Shown here piece by piece: positions 36,375-45,411 of a stretch of DNA of 64,000 bases (position 1 is its first letter; each line of letters opens with the position of its first letter). The stretch is taken from positions 56,195 through 120,194 of the forward strand of contig CANPYI010000002.1 in NCBI GenBank assembly GCA_947588355.1, in the 5' to 3' direction. The notes beneath the pieces are model-generated. The model saw nothing but the letters and a program-made list of their open reading frames with translations. It ran no database searches and was not told the DNA's origin. The DNA is from an uncultured Clostridia bacterium. Its GTDB lineage: Bacteria; Bacillota; Clostridia; Christensenellales; UBA1242. The position numbers and the translations under genes were made by a program.

Positions 36375-36647
36375 ATGAATAAACAGGAACTTGTGGCAGT
36401 TTTATCAAAAAAAACAAACTTGCCAAAAACAAAATGTGATTTGTTTTTAAACACTTTCAAGGACACCATTTTGGAAGTATGCAACAAAGGAGGGGAGATT
36501 GTGCTGCGTGATTTTGGAAAATTTACTTTAAAAGAACGAAATCCGCGCAAATATCTCAATCCTCAAACAAAAAGATATTACATGGCGTCCAGCAAACGGT
36601 TTGTGTCTTTCAAAAGTTTTGCAAGTCTTGCCAAAGGTTTGAATTAA
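36375..36647 (+). CDS. HU family DNA-binding protein
   Basis: MNKQELVAVLSKKTNLPKTKCDLFLNTFKDTI...GGEIVLRDFGKFTLKERNPRKYLNPQT. Confidence 0.9.
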   Translation: MNKQELVAVLSKKTNLPKTKCDLFLNTFKDTILEVCNKGGEIVLRDFGKFTLKERNPRKYLNPQTKRYYMASSKRFVSFKSFASLAKGLN

Positions 36648-36718
36648 AAGAGCAAACTGCTCTTTTTTTGTTTTGATAAATGTTGATTTAAGGTGTTTTT
36701 TTATGTTATGATACAAAT

Positions 36719-37651
36719 ATGAAACTTGGCGAAAAAGAATATGATTTTCCTTTGATACTTGCACCTATGGCGGGCGTGACTGATGTCGGCTTTAGGGCTG
36801 TGGCGAGTGATTTTGGCGCTGACGCAACTGTCAGCGAAATGCTTTCTGCAAGAGCGATGCAGCACAATCCAAAAAAGACCGGCTTTATGACGCTTACAAC
36901 TTCTTCCGAAAGATATAAAATAGCCCAAATTTTTGGACATGAGCCGGATTTTATGGAAAAAGCAATTCAAAGTCCACTTTTGGAAAAGTTTGACAGTTTT
37001 GACATAAATATGGGTTGTCCGGCGCCAAAAATAATAAAAAATGGTGAGGGAGCCGCACTTATGGATAATCTTGCACTTGCAAGCAAGATTATTTCTCAAT
37101 GCAAAAATGCAACAAGCAAGATGGTTTCCGTCAAATTTCGAAAAGGTCACAAGACAGAAAATTTTTTGGAGTTTGCGAAGATGTGCGAGGAAAGTGGGGC
37201 TGATTTTGTCACATTTCATGCCCGAAGCGTACAACAAGGATACAGCGGGCATGCAGACCTTGACGCCATTGCAACTGTCAAGGCAAAATTGCATATTCCC
37301 GTGATTGGAAATGGCGATGTTGTGGACCAACAAAGCCTGTCAAACATGCGTCAAACGGGTGTTGATGGAGTGATGATTGGGCGTGGAAGTTTAGGAAAGC
37401 CTTGGATTTTTTCCGAACTTAAAGGCACACTCAAAAACTTAGACAAAGCGGCCGCCCTTGAAAAACATATTGCAATTCTACGAGAAAATTTTGAAGAAAA
37501 ATGGCTTGAAACATATATCCGCAAACATTTGTTGTGGTATGCCACTGGCCTTTACATGAATGCCAATTTGCGTACTCAACTTGCCACTTGCGACAATATC
37601 GACAAGTGCGTTGAAATACTAAAAAATGCCTGGAAAAAACAATCGTGTTGA
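36719..37651 (+). CDS. dus: tRNA-dihydrouridine synthase
   Basis: LAPMAGVTDVGFRAVA, DINMGCPAPKIIKNGEGAALM, GVDGVMIGRGSLGKPWIF. Confidence 0.95.
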   Translation: MKLGEKEYDFPLILAPMAGVTDVGFRAVASDFGADATVSEMLSARAMQHNPKKTGFMTLTTSSERYKIAQIFGHEPDFMEKAIQSPLLEKFDSFDINMGCPAPKIIKNGEGAALMDNLALASKIISQCKNATSKMVSVKFRKGHKTENFLEFAKMCEESGADFVTFHARSVQQGYSGHADLDAIATVKAKLHIPVIGNGDVVDQQSLSNMRQTGVDGVMIGRGSLGKPWIFSELKGTLKNLDKAAALEKHIAILRENFEEKWLETYIRKHLLWYATGLYMNANLRTQLATCDNIDKCVEILKNAWKKQSC

Positions 37652-37725
37652 TTTTTGTAAACAGCGAAAATTGTTTGGCTTTTTTTAAGGCTATGATGTA
37701 CAATACTTTTAAGTAGGTGAGGGGA

Positions 37726-38895
37726 ATGAAAAGAACAATTCGTGATTTGAAAGATATAAAAGGCAAAAAAGTGCTTTTGCGTTGTGATTTCAATGTTCCG
37801 CTTGACAATTGGGGCGACATTTTGAATGACAATCGCATCAAAGAGGCTTTGCCAACAATATCTTATCTTGCCGAAAAAGGTGCAAGGCTTATTGTTTGCT
37901 CGCACCTTGGCAGACCGAAAGGCTATGACAAATTTTTGTCTTTGTTTCCTGTTGCGGTTTATCTTATGAAACATTTCCCAAACAAAGTAAAATTTTCTTC
38001 AAAGGTTGTTGGGACAGAAGTTGACGAAGCGGTTGAAAAACTCAAGCCTGGAGAAATTTTGGTTTTGGAAAATCTCAGATTTCAGCAAGGTGAATCCGAA
38101 AACAGTCCTGCTTTTGTCAATCAACTTTCTTCGTTGTGCGACATATATGTTGACGATGCTTTTGGTGTTGCTCACAGAAAGCAAGCATCAAACTACGGCA
38201 TTGCTCTGAAAAAGCCAAACGCAATGGGCTTTTTGATTGAAAAAGAACTTAAAGCATTTGATGCGGCTTTTAAGCAACCTGCTCATCCTTTTGTGGCAAT
38301 TTTTGGCGGAGCAAAAGTTGACGACAAATTGAATTTGATTAACAATTTCTTAAACATGGCTGACACCATTTTAATTGGCGGGGGAATGGCTTACACTTTC
38401 TTGCAGGCGAAGGGAGTCTCTGTCGGAAACAGTATCGTGTCGCATGATCTTATTGCTGAGGCGAAGGAGATTTTGTCCAATGCAAAGCAAAAGGGTGTGG
38501 AAATTTTGTTGCCTGTTGATCATCTTGTTTTGGACGGCGAAAAACTTAAAAAAGTGCGAGTGCCAGAAATTGAAGGAAATGCTGTCGGTTTGGATATCGG
38601 ACCAAAAACAATAAAACTTTTCTGCTCACGCATAAAAGATGCAAAACAAATCATCTGGAATGGTCCTCTGGGAAAATATGAAGACTCTCGTTTTAAAACC
38701 GGAACAATAAAAATCGCTAAGGCAGTGGCAAAAAGTGGAGCATTCTCTATTGTTGGAGGCGGTGACAGTGTCAGCGCGATTGAGGTGGCAGGCGTGGCAG
38801 ACAAGATTGACCATCTTTCCACGGGTGGCGGAGCAAGTTTGAAACTTATGGAAGGAAAAATGTTGCCTGCAGTGGAGGTTATTGATACTATCTAA
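37726..38895 (+). CDS. pgk: Phosphoglycerate kinase
   Basis: KKVLLRCDFNVPLD, CSHLGRPKG, FGGAKVDDKL, STGGGASLKLMEG. Confidence 0.97.
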   Translation: MKRTIRDLKDIKGKKVLLRCDFNVPLDNWGDILNDNRIKEALPTISYLAEKGARLIVCSHLGRPKGYDKFLSLFPVAVYLMKHFPNKVKFSSKVVGTEVDEAVEKLKPGEILVLENLRFQQGESENSPAFVNQLSSLCDIYVDDAFGVAHRKQASNYGIALKKPNAMGFLIEKELKAFDAAFKQPAHPFVAIFGGAKVDDKLNLINNFLNMADTILIGGGMAYTFLQAKGVSVGNSIVSHDLIAEAKEILSNAKQKGVEILLPVDHLVLDGEKLKKVRVPEIEGNAVGLDIGPKTIKLFCSRIKDAKQIIWNGPLGKYEDSRFKTGTIKIAKAVAKSGAFSIVGGGDSVSAIEVAGVADKIDHLSTGGGASLKLMEGKMLPAVEVIDTI

Positions 38896-38948
38896 AGTGT
38901 GTTATTTTAGGATTGGGGAATAATAAATAAAGATAAGGAGATTGTGTT

Positions 38949-39698
38949 GTGAAAAAACTTATTATTGGAAATTTCAAAATGAATACCACTCCAAGTGAGT
39001 TCAAATCGTATGCAATGACTTTGGCCACAAAAGTTAAGGGAGCAAAAAACACCGTTGTTGTTTGTCCACCTTTCACGCATCTTTCTGTGGCACGAGAAAT
39101 TCTTGGCGGAAGCAAAGTTTTTTATGGAGCACAAAACATCTCTGCAGAAGAAAATGGCGCTTTCACAGGTGAAATCAGTGCAAAAATGATAAAAGACTTG
39201 GGCGCAACTTATGTAATCCTTGGACACAGTGAAAGACGTGGCCAGTTTAAAGAAAACGACAAACTTGTAAACAAAAAAATAAAAACAGCGCTTGCAAACG
39301 GTTTGAAAGTGATTTTGTGTGTTGGCGAAAGCTTGCAAACTCGCGAAAGCAAGCAAGCACAAAATTTTGTCAGAAAACAACTTGACGACGATTTGAAAGG
39401 AATTTACGAAAACGAACTTGAAAGCGTTGTGATCGCTTACGAGCCGATTTGGGCTATTGGCACTGGAAAAACTGCCACAAATTCGGACATCACCAAAATG
39501 GCGGAAATTATCCGAAAAGAAATTGAACTTCAATTCTCACCAAAAGCGGCACAAAACATAACAATTGTTTATGGCGGAAGCATCGGATTGAAGAACTACA
39601 AAAAAATACTTTCAAATGCTGCAATAAATGGTGCGCTTATCGGCGGAACGAGTTTGGACGTTGATGCTTTCACTTTGATTGCACGAGAAAATTATTAA
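38949..39698 (+). CDS. tpiA: Triosephosphate isomerase
   Basis: IIGNFKMNTT, ILGHSERRGQFKE, AYEPIWAIGTGKTA, YGGSIGLKNY; GTG start. Confidence 0.97.
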   Translation: MKKLIIGNFKMNTTPSEFKSYAMTLATKVKGAKNTVVVCPPFTHLSVAREILGGSKVFYGAQNISAEENGAFTGEISAKMIKDLGATYVILGHSERRGQFKENDKLVNKKIKTALANGLKVILCVGESLQTRESKQAQNFVRKQLDDDLKGIYENELESVVIAYEPIWAIGTGKTATNSDITKMAEIIRKEIELQFSPKAAQNITIVYGGSIGLKNYKKILSNAAINGALIGGTSLDVDAFTLIARENY

Positions 39699-39710
39699 AA
39701 AGGAAAAAGA

Positions 39711-40814
39711 ATGAATCACGTTGCACTTTACAGAAAATACAGACCAAAAACTTTTGACGAAGTGATTGGACAAGACCACATTGTCAAAACTTTGCAAAAT
39801 CAGATTATGAATGACCAGATCGGCCATGCTTACCTTTTTACCGGAACTCGTGGAACAGGCAAAACAAGTGTTGCAAAAATTTTTGCAAAATCGGTCAATT
39901 GTCTTAATCCTGTCAGAGGCTCTGCGTGTGGTGAATGTGAAAATTGCAAACAACTTGAACAAGAAAACGACATAAACATAATTGAAATTGACGCTGCATC
40001 CAACAACAAAGTTGATGACATAAGGCAAATTCGAGAAAAAGTGAAGTTTATGCCTGTTGGCGCAAAATACAAGGTGTATATCATTGACGAAGTGCATATG
40101 CTTTCTGACAGTGCTTTTAATGCCCTCTTAAAAACTTTGGAAGAGCCACCTCCGTTTGTGATTTTTATACTTGCCACAACCGAGGTGCACAAATTGCCAC
40201 AAACAATTCTTTCCAGATGTGTAAGGTTTGATTTTAGACTCGTAAGTGTGAGTGAACTTTCCAAACATCTTGCAAAGATTTTTGACAAAGAAAATATCAC
40301 ATACGATGCGGACAGTCTGAAAATTATTGCAAGCGCAGGCGAGGGCAGTGTCAGAGACACACTTTCAATCGCGGACAGTATTTCAGCGTTTTGCCAAAAC
40401 GACATAACAAAAGAAAAAACTTTGCAAGTTTTGGGAACAACCGACCACGACCTTACGCTTGATTTTTTTGAAAAAATAAACGAAAAAGACGTCGGAGCAG
40501 TGCTTTCGTATATCGACAAAATAGAGAAAGAAGGCAAAAATTTGGCAGTTTTTGCAAAAGATTTGTCAAGGCATGCAAGAAATTTGCTTGTTTGCAAAAG
40601 TTGCAAAGATGCTGGAGAAATCTTAAATTTGACCGACGACGTTATGGAAAAATTTAAGGCGCAGGCAGAAAAATTTGCCGAAAAGGACCTTATCAGATAC
40701 ATGCAAGTTTTTTCGGGTGCGGAAAGCGAACTTAGGTACACACTTTCGGTCAGACTGCTTTTGGAGACCACATGCTTGAATGCAATGCTTGGTTTTGACG
40801 CAAAAAAAAACTGA
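39711..40814 (+). CDS. dnaX: DNA polymerase III gamma/tau, zero-frame product (367 aa)
   Basis: YRKYRPKTFDEVIGQDHIVKTLQNQI, GTRGTGKTS, IIDEVHMLSDSAFNALLKTLEEPP. Confidence 0.95.
   Translation: MNHVALYRKYRPKTFDEVIGQDHIVKTLQNQIMNDQIGHAYLFTGTRGTGKTSVAKIFAKSVNCLNPVRGSACGECENCKQLEQENDINIIEIDAASNNKVDDIRQIREKVKFMPVGAKYKVYIIDEVHMLSDSAFNALLKTLEEPPPFVIFILATTEVHKLPQTILSRCVRFDFRLVSVSELSKHLAKIFDKENITYDADSLKIIASAGEGSVRDTLSIADSISAFCQNDITKEKTLQVLGTTDHDLTLDFFEKINEKDVGAVLSYIDKIEKEGKNLAVFAKDLSRHARNLLVCKSCKDAGEILNLTDDVMEKFKAQAEKFAEKDLIRYMQVFSGAESELRYTLSVRLLLETTCLNAMLGFDAKKN
40805..40814 (+). promoter_or_regulatory. Candidate -1 frameshift/slippage site A AAA AAC followed by TGA
   Basis: GCA AAA AAA AAC TGA in the dnaX frame; nine consecutive A (40802-40810); -1 frame open to 41146. 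Confidence 0.65.
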
Positions 40815-41146
40815 AAATTGAGGTGGATGCAAGCAAACTTTCTGCCAACAATGTTTGGGGAAAGGTGGTGTTGTATCTTAAGGAACATCACAAAGTTGCC
40901 TTGCATGTGGCGTGCGGAGACATCACAAACGCACAAATCGAAAATGGCGAACTTGTCATTCGGACATCAGACGCTTTTTTGGTGGATGTTTTGGAAAATG
41001 GCAGAAAAGACATAGAAACTGCACTGCGCTGGCAAGGACTTGATATAGGGTTTAAGATCGTCAAGTTTGAAAGCGGTGCACAAAAAATAGAAAAAGACAT
41101 AAAAAAATTGAAAAACCTGTTTGGCACAATTGAGGTGGAAGAATAA
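40811..41146 (+). CDS. dnaX: C-terminal domain of DnaX (tau) in the -1 frame; probably fused by frameshift to a 478-aa product
   Basis: LKIEVDASKLSANNVWGKVVLYLKEHHKVALHVACGDITNAQIENGELVI... resembles a DnaX C-terminal domain; no in-frame ATG. Confidence 0.7.
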   Translation: MKIEVDASKLSANNVWGKVVLYLKEHHKVALHVACGDITNAQIENGELVIRTSDAFLVDVLENGRKDIETALRWQGLDIGFKIVKFESGAQKIEKDIKKLKNLFGTIEVEE

Positions 41147-41161
41147 AGGGAAGGATGAAAA

Positions 41162-41590
41162 ATGATAAAGGATTACAGAAAACAACATATTTGGGCTGTG
41201 GCAGAACTTTTGGAACAATATGGAAAAGAGAAAAATTTTTCCGATGAAAAGTGCCATCAACTTTATATTTTGGGCTTGTTGCATGATGTTGGCTATCAAT
41301 TTTTGGAAGAAAAAGATTATGCAAAGCACAATGTAGTCGGGGGGGGGATTTTGAGAAATCAAGGATACGAATTTTGGAAAGAGGTTTATTATCATGGAGT
41401 AGTCAACTCGCCTTATCAAAGTGAATATTTAGATTTGCTAAATTTGGCGGACATGCACATTGACAGTGAAGGAAAATATGTTACATTGGACGGAAGACTG
41501 GAAGAGTTGTCAAAAAGATACAATGTTCCAATTAAAGAACTTGACAGTTATCCAATTGTGCAAGAACTTAAACAAAAAGGTTACAACTGA
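41162..41590 (+). CDS. HD-domain phosphohydrolase-like protein
   Basis: LLHDVGYQFLEEKDYAKHNVVGGGIL...LADMHIDSEG. Confidence 0.82.
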   Translation: MIKDYRKQHIWAVAELLEQYGKEKNFSDEKCHQLYILGLLHDVGYQFLEEKDYAKHNVVGGGILRNQGYEFWKEVYYHGVVNSPYQSEYLDLLNLADMHIDSEGKYVTLDGRLEELSKRYNVPIKELDSYPIVQELKQKGYN

Positions 41591-41660
41591 AAATTTGAGA
41601 ATTCAAAAATTTGTTTGAAACATTAGACAACTGAAACAAGAAATGTTAATTGGAGGGAGA

Positions 41661-41740
41661 TTGGGACGGGGAACCGAACTTTTAGCGGTTAGGCACAAAC
41701 TTGTGGCGTGTCTGCGTAAAAAGTTTGGTGACTCCCCAGG
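41661..41740 (+). ncRNA. Candidate structured RNA / 5'-UTR element upstream of ybaB, unidentified family
   Basis: Nested helices: GGGGA/TCCCC, CCGAACTTTT/AAAAGTTTGG (10 bp, one G-U), AGGCAC/GTGTCT; more GC-rich than its surroundings. Confidence 0.5.
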
Positions 41741-41762
41741 AAAAAAATAAAAGGAGATAGTT

Positions 41763-42077
41763 ATGGGATATGGATTTGGTGGTTTTGGCGGGGGCAATAT
41801 GCAGTCACTTATGCGCCAAGCACAAAAAATGCAAGAGGATATGAAGCGAATTCGTGAGGAGATTGACAATACTGAATATCGCTCCACAGTTGGTGGCGGC
41901 ATGGTGGAAATTGTTTGCCTTGGCAACAGGACTGTGAAAAGCGTGCACATAAAACAAGAGGTTGTTGACCCCGACGATGTTGAAATGTTGGAAGATTTGA
42001 TTGTCAGTGCTTTCAACGATTGCATGTCAAAAATCTCTGCCGACGAAAAAGCAAAACTTCCAAACTTGGGTATGTGA
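41763..42077 (+). CDS. ybaB: YbaB/EbfC family nucleoid-associated protein
   Basis: MQSLMRQAQKMQEDMKRIREEIDNTEYRSTVGGGMVEIVCLGNRTVKSVHI; between dnaX and recR. Confidence 0.94.
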   Translation: MGYGFGGFGGGNMQSLMRQAQKMQEDMKRIREEIDNTEYRSTVGGGMVEIVCLGNRTVKSVHIKQEVVDPDDVEMLEDLIVSAFNDCMSKISADEKAKLPNLGM

Positions 42078-42078
42078 G

Positions 42079-42672
42079 ATGAGCGATTTTGAAGAACCGA
42101 TTCAGAGATTGATAGAATATTTTCGTGCCTTGCCTGGCGTTGGTCAAAAAACAGCACAACGCTATGCGTTTTATATTATTGAAAACAGCAAAGATAAGGC
42201 GGAAAATTTTGCCAAAGCAATTGTAGATGCAAAACAAAAGGTCAGACTTTGCCGTGAATGCGGAAACTATAGTGCAGGTGACCTTTGTAAAATTTGTGAA
42301 AGACGAAATCCAAAGATTGTTTGCGTGGTCCAAGAGCCAAAAGACATTGTTGCAATGGAAAAAGTGAAAACTTTTGAAGGCGTTTATCATGTGCTTTTTG
42401 GTTGCATAAACCCTCTTGAAAACAAAGGGCCAAATGACATTCGAATAAAAGAACTTTTGTCGCGGGTGCAAAAAAATGGTGTGCAAGAAGTGATTATGGC
42501 CACCAATCCAGATGTGGAGGGCGAGGCGACAGCGATGTATATTGCCAAACTGTTGAAGCCTATGGGAGTGAAAGTGACACGACTTGCACAAGGAATCTCA
42601 ATCGGAAGTGATATAGAATTTGCCGACGAGGTGACACTCGAAAAGGCCTTAAAAAGCCGACAGGAAATTTGA
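42079..42672 (+). CDS. recR: Recombination protein RecR
   Basis: IEYFRALPGVGQKTAQRYAFYII, C4 zinc finger CRECGNYSAGDLCKICE, TOPRIM region. Confidence 0.95.
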   Translation: MSDFEEPIQRLIEYFRALPGVGQKTAQRYAFYIIENSKDKAENFAKAIVDAKQKVRLCRECGNYSAGDLCKICERRNPKIVCVVQEPKDIVAMEKVKTFEGVYHVLFGCINPLENKGPNDIRIKELLSRVQKNGVQEVIMATNPDVEGEATAMYIAKLLKPMGVKVTRLAQGISIGSDIEFADEVTLEKALKSRQEI

Positions 42673-42755
42673 AATTAAAGATGGAAACATCTTTTTTTTA
42701 TTATTTGTTGCAGTTTTGTTTTAAATATGTTAATATTTTGCAGAAGGAAAAATGT

Positions 42756-44567
42756 ATGAGCATAAAAGAACAGATTACAGATATTTTAGTGGATGCGATT
42801 GAAAAGTTGGGATTTGAGAAGGAAGGACTTTCGGTAACTTTTTCAAACCGTCCGGAACTTTGCGATTATCAGTCCAATTTTGCCATGATTCTTGCAAAAA
42901 AAGTTGGACAAAAACCGATTGAACTTGCCGAAAAAATTGTCGAACAAACAAAAAACGACCAAAATTTTGAGTTTTTTGCGGTTTTGCCGGGTTTTATAAA
43001 TATAAAAATCAAAGATAGCACACTTTCACAATTTTGCAAAGATACTTTTTTGGACAAAAACTTGGGTGTAAAACAGGTTGAAAAACCTAGACTTGTCTTT
43101 TTTGACTATGGCGGTGCAAATGTTGCAAAGGAGTTGCATGTTGGACATTTGCGTTCTCCAATAGTTGGCGAAGCGCTGAAAAGATTACATCTTGTGCTTG
43201 GCGACAAAACTTTGGCAGATGTACATTTGGGTGACTACGGTCTACAAATGGGACTGACACTTTTGCAACTCAAAGAAGATGGATTTTTGGATAAATTCTT
43301 CGAAAAAACCGAAAAAAACGCTGATTTTTCAAATATTTCGCTTGAAAATGTGACACTGGACGTTTTGAATGACGAATATCCAAAAGCCTCCAAACGAAAA
43401 GAAGAGGACACAGAATTCAAGCAGCAAGCCGATTTGTTTACACTTTACATTCAACAAAAAAAGGAGCCGTATTTTACTATTTACAAAAAAATACGACAAC
43501 TTTCTGTCAGTGAAATACAAAAAAATTATGCTCTTTTGAATTGTGGTTTTGATTTTTATCTTGGCGAAAGCGATGCGGAAAGTTATATAGACCAAACGGT
43601 CAAAATTTTTGTTGACAAGCATCTTGCACGCGAAAGCGAGGGTGCGCTTGTCGTTGATGTGGCACGCGAAGGTGAGCATGTGCCTATTCCAAAGAAAAGT
43701 GAGGACGAGCCACAGCGATACAAAAATCCTATGCCGCCTGCAATAATCAAAAAATACAACGGCGGGGATTTGTATGCCACCACAGACATCGCCACAATTT
43801 TGATGAGAAACAAAGATTACATGCCGGACGAAATTGTTTATGTGACCGACAATCGTCAAGGGCAACATTTTGAGCAAGTTTTCCGTTGCTGCAAAATGGC
43901 GGGTTTGTCGCCGGAAAATCAAAAACTGACTCATATTGCCTTTGGCACAATGAATGGTCAGGACGGCAAACCTTTCAAAACAAGGTCCGGCGGCGTTGTG
44001 CGTTTGAAAGAAGTGGTTGGACTTTTGATTGACAAAGCAAGCGAAAAACTTTCGGCAAACGGCATTGTGGGAGATAGCGAACTTGCAAGAAAAATTGGTG
44101 TTGCAGCAATGAAATTTGGCGACCTTTCCAACACTGTCGAAAAAGATTATGTCTTTGATATCGACAAATTTTTGTCTTTTGATGGAAAAACAGGACCTTA
44201 TATTCAGTACACAATTGCTCGAATAAATTCTATTCTGACAAAAGCAAATTTTGAAAAAAATGTGCAAAAATGCGGCAAAAATTGCAGTTTTTTAATTCAA
44301 ACAAAGGAAGAGCGAAATATTGCTTTGGCCATTTTGAAACTCATTTCGGCCTATCAAGTTTGCTATGATGCTTATTCACTCAACGCTTTGTGCACCGCTG
44401 TCTTTGACCTTGCAAGTGCGTTTTCAACCTTCTACAACAATCAAAAAATTCTGTCCGAGCCAAACGAGGAAAAACGTCACCAACTTTTGTGTTTGTGTCT
44501 GCTTGTGAAAGCCTGCCTTGAAAAAGCGCTTTGGACACTTGGCATTGACAGTGTTGAAAAAATGTAG
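42756..44567 (+). CDS. argS: Arginyl-tRNA synthetase
   Basis: FFDYGGANVAKELHVGHLRSPIVGEAL and the conserved C-terminal end; ATG 42756. Confidence 0.95.
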   Translation: MSIKEQITDILVDAIEKLGFEKEGLSVTFSNRPELCDYQSNFAMILAKKVGQKPIELAEKIVEQTKNDQNFEFFAVLPGFINIKIKDSTLSQFCKDTFLDKNLGVKQVEKPRLVFFDYGGANVAKELHVGHLRSPIVGEALKRLHLVLGDKTLADVHLGDYGLQMGLTLLQLKEDGFLDKFFEKTEKNADFSNISLENVTLDVLNDEYPKASKRKEEDTEFKQQADLFTLYIQQKKEPYFTIYKKIRQLSVSEIQKNYALLNCGFDFYLGESDAESYIDQTVKIFVDKHLARESEGALVVDVAREGEHVPIPKKSEDEPQRYKNPMPPAIIKKYNGGDLYATTDIATILMRNKDYMPDEIVYVTDNRQGQHFEQVFRCCKMAGLSPENQKLTHIAFGTMNGQDGKPFKTRSGGVVRLKEVVGLLIDKASEKLSANGIVGDSELARKIGVAAMKFGDLSNTVEKDYVFDIDKFLSFDGKTGPYIQYTIARINSILTKANFEKNVQKCGKNCSFLIQTKEERNIALAILKLISAYQVCYDAYSLNALCTAVFDLASAFSTFYNNQKILSEPNEEKRHQLLCLCLLVKACLEKALWTLGIDSVEKM

Positions 44568-44585
44568 TGGAAAGATTATGAATTT

Positions 44586-44637
44586 TGTAATATGAAATTA
44601 AACTTGTTTCTCTATAGTTATTTTATATTACATTTTT
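44586..44637 (+). terminator. Possible AU-rich terminator hairpin after argS
   Basis: TGTAATATGAAAT / ATTTTATATTACA (13 bp, one G-U) followed by TTTTT. Confidence 0.4.
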
Positions 44638-44692
44638 GGCGGCGAACAAAAAACTCTTTCTAAAAATTTTTCAAGAATTTTTCAAAAACCTA

Positions 44693-44721
44693 TTTACAAA
44701 ACAAAAAAAATGTGCTATGAT
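44693..44721 (+). promoter_or_regulatory. Putative sigma-A promoter (TTTACA-N17-TATGAT)
   Basis: Hexamers upstream of the 75-aa ORF. Confidence 0.55.
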
Positions 44722-44762
44722 ATGGGCAGTTGAAAAGAAATCACACACGGAGGTGAATAGAT

Positions 44763-44990
44763 ATGACAAAGATAGATTGGAAAGCAATCCAAAAGGAAGC
44801 AGAAGCCGGCTCAAAGGTCACAGCAAAAATGAATGGATTTGAAACTGTTGTCACAATTTGTGCTGATGGAAATGTTCGTCGCGTTATCGAACCAACAACA
44901 GTTGAAAAAGCTTACGAAAGATATTTCAAAGGACAAAAAGAAATTTTTGGAAGAGAGCCTTGGGACCTTACACCTGGAAGAAATTTGTAA
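44763..44990 (+). CDS. Small 75-aa hypothetical protein
   Basis: GGAGGTGA RBS, own promoter and terminator; MTKIDWKAIQKEAEAGSKVTAKMNGFETVVTICADGNVRRVIEPTT... Confidence 0.75.
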   Translation: MTKIDWKAIQKEAEAGSKVTAKMNGFETVVTICADGNVRRVIEPTTVEKAYERYFKGQKEIFGREPWDLTPGRNL

Positions 44991-45008
44991 GAAAAAACGT
45001 ACAAAATT

Positions 45009-45039
45009 AAAAAATATCGCAAAAAAGCGGTATTTTTTT
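45009..45039 (+). terminator. Rho-independent terminator
   Basis: AAAAAATATCGC / GCGGTATTTTTT plus T run. Confidence 0.8.
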
Positions 45040-45100
45040 GTTTTTTTGTTTGGCATAATTATTTCTTTGTGGTAAACTAATATAGTAGTGCGGAGATAAT

Positions 45101-45379
45101 ATGAAGAAAAAGTTACAATTTTTGTACCCTGCAATTTTTGTGAAAGATGAAGACGGAAGTTATCAGGTGATTTTTCCAGACCTTAATATTTACACAACTG
45201 GAAAAAACATGTCCGAAGCATATGTTTATGCCAAAGACCTTTTGTCTGTTTTCTTTGCTTATGCCACAAAGTATGAAACAGACTGCAACATGCCAACAAA
45301 ACTTGAAACTTTGCTTCCAAAGTGCAAAGAAAATGAAACAGTTATGTACATCGACGCTGTTGTTGAACTTGACAAATAG
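45101..45379 (+). CDS. HicB-like antitoxin-fold protein (no HicA adjacent)
   Basis: FLYPAIFVKDEDGSYQVIFPDLNIYTTGKNMSEAYVYAKDLLSVFF fits the HicB N-terminal fold. Confidence 0.75.
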   Translation: MKKKLQFLYPAIFVKDEDGSYQVIFPDLNIYTTGKNMSEAYVYAKDLLSVFFAYATKYETDCNMPTKLETLLPKCKENETVMYIDAVVELDK

Positions 45380-45411
45380 ACAAATTTCTTGATTTGTTCT
45401 TCAAAAACACT

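Noticed and set aside
39830-40936. 368-aa ORF antisense to dnaX
   Set aside because: Entirely antisense to a clear DnaX coding sequence; Ser/Leu/Phe-rich translation typical of spurious opposite-strand frames.
41651-41740. 4.5S SRP RNA (ffs), expected by its dnaX-ybaB location
   Set aside because: Rod-like shape fits, but the conserved apical GGAA tetraloop / AGCAGC domain is absent; kept only as an unidentified structured RNA.
43329-44267. 312-aa ORF antisense to argS
   Set aside because: Overlaps recognised ArgS; composition is an opposite-strand artefact.
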